Of a stretch of DNA of 9,374 nucleotides, positions 6,740 to 9,374 are shown in pieces. The DNA is from Frankiales bacterium (GTDB lineage: Bacteria > Actinomycetota > Actinomycetes > JAFAQI01). The stretch is taken from the NCBI GenBank assembly GCA_019246495.1, contig JAFAQI010000519.1:1-9374 (forward strand), in the 5' to 3' direction. The notes beneath the pieces were generated by a model. It ran no database searches and was not told the DNA's origin. It worked only from the letters and a program-made list of their open reading frames with translations. The position numbers were made by a program, and so were the translations under genes. Numbering within the stretch: position 1 is the stretch's first letter; each line of letters opens with the position of its first letter.

Positions 6740-7525
6740 GTGGCCGAACCTGAGGGCAACAGGTTCGAGGCGGCTGCGCAGCAGTGGCTGCATGTCGTCG
6801 GCCGGCTTCGGGACGTGGTGCGCCAGGAGCTCGTCACCGCGCAGCTGACCGATCTCCTCGCCGGACGAGGTGCGTTGCGCATCCTCGACATCGGCTGCGG
6901 TCAGGGCACGCAGGCGATCGCCCTTGCTCGGCTCGGTCATGACGTCACCGGGCTGGACCCGTCCGAGCAGCTGCTCGACGCGCTGCACAGCGCACTCCGC
7001 GACGAATCCCCGGAAGTACGGCAACGCGTCACGACGGTGGTCGGCGCCGGGGAGCACGCCGCCCAGCTGACCGACGGCGCGTTCGACATGGTGCTCTGCC
7101 ATGGCGTGCTGATGTACGTCGAGGACGACGCGCCGCTGTTGTCCGCCGCGGCAGACGTGTGCCGAGACGATGGCCTGCTGTCGCTGCTCGTGCGCAACGG
7201 CGATGCGCTCGCGATGCGGCCTGCATTGCTCGGTGACTGGGCAGCGGCCGTCGACGCCTTTGACTCCGGCGGCTATGTCAACCGCCTCGGTCTCGCGGCC
7301 CGCGCGCATCGGCGTACCGCCCTGGACGCATCGGCAGCGGCACACGGCTGGGAGCCAGAGCGCTGGTTCGGCGTGCGCGTCTTCACCGACCACCTCGACG
7401 AGCCGACCCGCGACCCGGCCGACATTGCGATGCTGCTCGCGGCCGAGTCAGCTGCCGCCGCTACGGACCCCTATCGGCAGGTCGCTGCGCTCACCCACCG
7501 CATCTATCGCCGTCAGTCGCGATAG
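6740..7525 (+). CDS. SmtA/CmoM-like class I SAM-dependent methyltransferase
   Basis: From GTG 6740 this encodes 261 residues. The SAM site is clear: motif I ILDIGCGQGTQ (48-58), the acidic end of strand 2 in VTGLDPS (D73), then FDMVLCHGVLMYV as motif IV. The later GVRVFTDHL element and the AESAAAATDPYRQVAALTHRIY ending (in two parts) match the plan of E. coli SmtA/CmoM, also 261 residues, which methylates carboxymethoxyuridine in tRNA. Actinobacteria usually lack the CmoA/CmoB steps, so the substrate here may differ and tRNA modification is only a suggestion. ATG 6689 would add 17 residues but overlaps the divergent small gene, so GTG 6740 is preferred with weak support from a ribosome site. 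The 3' end overlaps the convergent isomerase-family gene by 13 bp. Confidence 0.82.
   Translation: MAEPEGNRFEAAAQQWLHVVGRLRDVVRQELVTAQLTDLLAGRGALRILDIGCGQGTQAIALARLGHDVTGLDPSEQLLDALHSALRDESPEVRQRVTTVVGAGEHAAQLTDGAFDMVLCHGVLMYVEDDAPLLSAAADVCRDDGLLSLLVRNGDALAMRPALLGDWAAAVDAFDSGGYVNRLGLAARAHRRTALDASAAAHGWEPERWFGVRVFTDHLDEPTRDPADIAMLLAAESAAAATDPYRQVAALTHRIYRRQSR
6745..6767. repeat. 8-bp inverted repeat over the first codons of the methyltransferase
   Basis: CGAACCTG (6745-6752), a 7-base spacer and CAGGTTCG (6760-6767) form a perfect inverted repeat 3 bases after the GTG codon at 6740-6742. The right half includes AACAGGTT, which fits the AACnnGTT core of KstR operators; of the flanking consensus bases only the downstream A matches. 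It may be a repressor site or an mRNA hairpin at the start of translation. Confidence 0.4.
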
Positions 7526-7528
7526 ATG
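7501..7528. terminator. 10-bp perfect inverted repeat across two convergent stop codons
   Basis: CATCTATCGC (7501-7510), an 8-base loop CGTCAGTC (7511-7518) and GCGATAGATG (7519-7528) form a perfect stem. The stop of the minus gene (7513-7515) is in the loop and the stop of the plus gene (7523-7525) is in the right arm. There is no U-run on either side, which is common for terminators in GC-rich actinobacteria. Best reading is a bidirectional terminator shared by the convergent genes. Confidence 0.6.
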
Positions 7529-8181
7529 TTGAACTCCGGGCCGAGGCCGAACGGCGCAAGGTCGCCGCGACCGCTACCCGCGAGGACGAACGCGAACGCG
7601 TCGCCGGTGACCCGCCGTCCGCCGCCGGACACCGGGAACTCCTCGATGCCGTCGAGAGCGAGCGTCGTCGCCGGCGCGCCCTGGTCGGTCAGCACCTGAG
7701 CGATGTGCGAGACCGAGGCACGCGTGCCGTCGGTGTGCAGCACCGACTCGCGCCCGAGCGCCGCACGCATGTCATCGGCGTGCAGATAGGTGTCGAACCA
7801 CAACGCCTCGATGCCAAAGCCCAGCGTGCCAGCGGCCCCGGCCGGCGCGGGCGCGTCCCACGCCTCGTCGTCGAACGACGAGACGATGTCAGTGCCGAGC
7901 TTCGCGCTCGCCAGCAGCTCGTCGTGCACCTCGGTGCGGCTCCGGTCGCGGCGTTCGTCAACCTGGCGCTGCGTCGCCTCGGGGGAGCCGAGGCCTTCGA
8001 GGCGGAAGTTCACGACATCCGTCAGCTGCCCGACGACGTGCGCGGCCGCGTCGGCCACCCGCCAACCTTCACAGCGCGACGGCTGCTGCCACTCCTCGTC
8101 GCTCAGCTCCGCGATGAGCTCCGCGAAGGCGGCGTACTCGTCGATCATTCCCTTGACGGCGGTCGTCCGCGGCAGCGTCAT
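7513..8181 (-). CDS. Mycothiol-dependent maleylpyruvate isomerase/DinB-family protein
   Basis: A 222-residue protein on the minus strand. ATG 8181 is preceded by a strong GAGGAGG, which decides the start against a longer reading from 8244. The N-terminal four-helix domain has the family signature W31xxPSRCEGW40 followed by H48 in DAAAHV. The second metal site appears as D130-TYL-H134-ADDMR. H48, D130 and H134 occupy the places of the His, Glu and His zinc ligands in the known mycothiol-dependent maleylpyruvate isomerase, with Glu replaced by Asp. The shorter C-terminal part ends NIYRD. Members use mycothiol in isomerisation or thiol-transfer reactions; the substrate cannot be told, and many homologues have no known activity. 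It diverges from the second TetR gene, which is its likely regulator, and overlaps the methyltransferase 3' end by 13 bp. Confidence 0.85.
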   Translation of the reverse strand: MTLPRTTAVKGMIDEYAAFAELIAELSDEEWQQPSRCEGWRVADAAAHVVGQLTDVVNFRLEGLGSPEATQRQVDERRDRSRTEVHDELLASAKLGTDIVSSFDDEAWDAPAPAGAAGTLGFGIEALWFDTYLHADDMRAALGRESVLHTDGTRASVSHIAQVLTDQGAPATTLALDGIEEFPVSGGGRRVTGDAFAFVLAGSGRGDLAPFGLGPEFNIYRD

Positions 8182-8246
8182 GGGTTCCTCCTCGGAGTGG
8201 CACACTGTTCGGCGTTGGTTCGAGAACTTACGTGCAGGCGGCATGC
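8182..8246. promoter_or_regulatory. Divergent intergenic region with possible TetR operator
   Basis: These 65 bp separate the divergent isomerase-family and TetR genes and must hold promoters for both. GTTC (8218-8221) and GAAC (8224-8227) make a short inverted repeat with a 2-base centre, and GTTCG recurs at 8208-8212 and 8218-8222. This is a reasonable place for TetR autoregulation, but the arms are short and no convincing -35/-10 pair stands out. Confidence 0.4.
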
Positions 8247-8867
8247 ATGGTCAAGGGTGAGGCGCGTCACACCAGGACGCAGGCCGAACGGTCGGCGACG
8301 ACCCGGGCTGCGCTGGTGACGGCTGCGCGGGCGCTGTTCGCCGAGCACGGGTACGCCGGGACACCGCGCGAGCAGATCGTCGCGGACGCCGGAGTCACCC
8401 GGGGCGCACTGCAGCACCACTTCGGCGACAAACCGGCGCTGTTCCAGGCCGTCTATGAGCAGGTCGAGCAGGAGATCGTCGACGCCGTCGCCAAGGCGGC
8501 GATGCGCGTCGCCGACGACCCGGTGGAGCGGCTGCGCGCCGGCTGCCAGGCCTATCTCGACGCCGTGCTCGACCCGGCCGTACAACGGATCTGCGCCATC
8601 GATGGGCCGGCCGTCCTGGCGGCGGACGTCCGCCAGGAGATCACCGATCGCTATGCCCTCGGCCTGGTCCGCGAGACGCTCGCGCAGGCGATGGACCGCG
8701 GCCTCGTCGCAAAGGCGCCGGTCGAGCCGTTCGCGCGCGTGCTGCTCGCGGGCGTCACCGCGGCGGCGGCCTATGTCGCCACGACGCGGGACCACCGCCG
8801 GGCACGCAAGGACGCCGGGCGCACACTCGACCTGATGCTCGACCGGCTCAAGACAGCTGCGGACTGA
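8247..8867 (+). CDS. TetR-family transcriptional regulator
   Basis: A 206-residue regulator. The DNA-binding domain is at residues 15-70: RSATTRAALVTAARALFAE, then HGYAGTPREQIVADAGVTRG and ALQHHFGDKPALFQAVY, with the usual recognition helix and HHFGDK turn. The C-terminal ligand domain is helical, with a DxxVQRICAIDGPAVL segment typical of AcrR-like members. ATG 8247 is chosen because AGGCGG (8236-8241) lies 5 bases upstream; GTG 8232 in frame would add five residues. Its TGA stop shares a base with the ATG of the alpha/beta hydrolase (TGATG at 8865-8869), so the two are translationally coupled. It is divergent from the isomerase-family gene. The likely role is local control of both flanking genes in response to an unidentified small molecule. 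Confidence 0.87.
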   Translation: MVKGEARHTRTQAERSATTRAALVTAARALFAEHGYAGTPREQIVADAGVTRGALQHHFGDKPALFQAVYEQVEQEIVDAVAKAAMRVADDPVERLRAGCQAYLDAVLDPAVQRICAIDGPAVLAADVRQEITDRYALGLVRETLAQAMDRGLVAKAPVEPFARVLLAGVTAAAAYVATTRDHRRARKDAGRTLDLMLDRLKTAAD

Positions 8868-9374
8868 TGGCGCGATATGTGCTCGTGCACGGTGCATGGC
8901 ACGGCTCGTGGGCGTGGGAGCGACTGTCGCCATTACTCGTCGACGCCGGTCACGATGCCGTGGCGGTCGACCTGCCGATCGGCGACCCGTCGGCGACCTT
9001 CGACACCTACGCCGACGTCATCGTCGACGCGATCGGCGACCACGATGACGTCGTGCTGGTCGCGCACTCGCTCGCCGGAATTTCCAGCACCATCGCCGCG
9101 CTGCGCCGACCAGTCACCGCGTTGGTCTATGTCTGCGGCGTGCTGCCCAAGGTCGCCGGAATGCCGCACGACGGCGAGCCGGCGCAGGCCGATGACGCCG
9201 TGTTCGCCGCGCTGCGGCAGAACGACGACGGTTCCAACGAGTGGGGCGACGACGCGGCGGCGATCGCTGCGCTCTACCCCGACTGCTCCGCTGAAGATGC
9301 CGCCCAAGCGCTCCGGCGGCTGCGTCCTCAGCAGACGGCGATCTGGCGCAACAACCCGGTGTTGCCGTCGTGGC
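8867..9374 (+). CDS. Alpha/beta hydrolase (partial, cut by right edge)
   Basis: The frame begins at ATG 8867, overlapping the TetR stop by one base, and stays open for 169 codons to the window end. The start MARYVLVHGAWHGSWAWERL carries the oxyanion-hole HGAWHGSW motif. The nucleophile elbow is AHSLAG with Ser68 (residues 66-71). The following strand VTALVYVCGVLP is also typical. The pattern is that of the salicylate/methyl-ketone esterase-like, pyrethroid-hydrolase-like group of roughly 230-250 residues, so the acid and the catalytic histidine would lie beyond the edge. No signal peptide is seen; a cytoplasmic ester or amide hydrolase is likely with unknown substrate. Leu23 is encoded by TTA (8933-8935), the only leucine TTA codon I noticed in any gene here. 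Confidence 0.88.
   Translation, partial: MARYVLVHGAWHGSWAWERLSPLLVDAGHDAVAVDLPIGDPSATFDTYADVIVDAIGDHDDVVLVAHSLAGISSTIAALRRPVTALVYVCGVLPKVAGMPHDGEPAQADDAVFAALRQNDDGSNEWGDDAAAIAALYPDCSAEDAAQALRRLRPQQTAIWRNNPVLPSW

Noticed and set aside
7705..8319. 204-codon open frame on the plus strand opposite the isomerase-family gene
   Set aside because: The minus-strand frame has a strong ribosome site, the family signature and metal ligands; the plus reading has none of these and would run into the TetR gene.
8178..8933. 251-codon minus-strand frame opposite the second TetR gene
   Set aside because: The plus strand encodes a clear TetR DNA-binding domain with coupled downstream gene; the minus reading has no motif.
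1..9374. A new defence, mobile or RNA-based system
   Set aside because: I looked for repeat arrays, integrase or transposase motifs, toxin-antitoxin pairs, nucleases, reverse transcriptases and structured RNA leaders, and saw none. The genes are chromosomal metabolic and regulatory genes with uniform base composition.

Overview
The window is very GC-rich, with strongly G/C-biased third codon positions, tightly packed genes and frequent GTG or TTG starts. Together with a mycothiol-dependent-isomerase-family protein, a KstR-like repressor and FadE26/FadE27/FadD19-like enzymes, this points to a chromosomal segment of an actinomycete of the mycobacterial/nocardioform/pseudonocardial kind. The genus cannot be read from the sequence. 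I found no tRNA, rRNA, CRISPR array, insertion sequence or other mobile element.

Region 1 (1-6483, all + strand) is one compact operon that runs in from the left edge. It holds the 3' end of an unidentified gene, an Rv1627c-type thiolase-like lipid-transfer protein, a classical short-chain dehydrogenase, two adjacent acyl-CoA dehydrogenase-family subunits (FadE26-like and FadE27-like), a FadD19-like acyl/steroid-CoA ligase and a KstR-like TetR regulator. Junctions are ATGA overlaps or gaps of 4-24 bp. The set reads as a CoA-dependent side-chain beta-oxidation module: the ligase makes the CoA ester, a heteromeric dehydrogenase desaturates it, the SDR oxidises a hydroxyl and the thiolase-like protein acts on the beta-keto (or aldol) product. 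No enoyl-CoA hydratase is visible; it may lie upstream. A sterol or bile-acid-like side chain is the most likely substrate class, inferred from the kind of homologues and the KstR-like regulator.

Region 2 (6484-7525) holds a probable 63-residue hypothetical gene on the - strand, ending head-on against the operon, and divergently from it a SmtA/CmoM-like SAM methyltransferase. Region 3 (7513-9374) holds a mycothiol-dependent maleylpyruvate isomerase/DinB-family protein on the - strand, divergent from a second TetR regulator whose stop overlaps the start of an alpha/beta hydrolase cut by the right edge.

The most striking non-coding structure is a 10-bp perfect inverted repeat that contains the overlapping convergent stop codons of the methyltransferase and isomerase genes, so that both proteins share a C-terminal Ile-Tyr-Arg element. 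A second inverted repeat lies over the first codons of the methyltransferase. I see no convincing new defence, mobile or RNA-based system; the interest lies in the heteromeric dehydrogenase pair, the thiolase that lacks classical catalytic residues, and the small regulatory structures.
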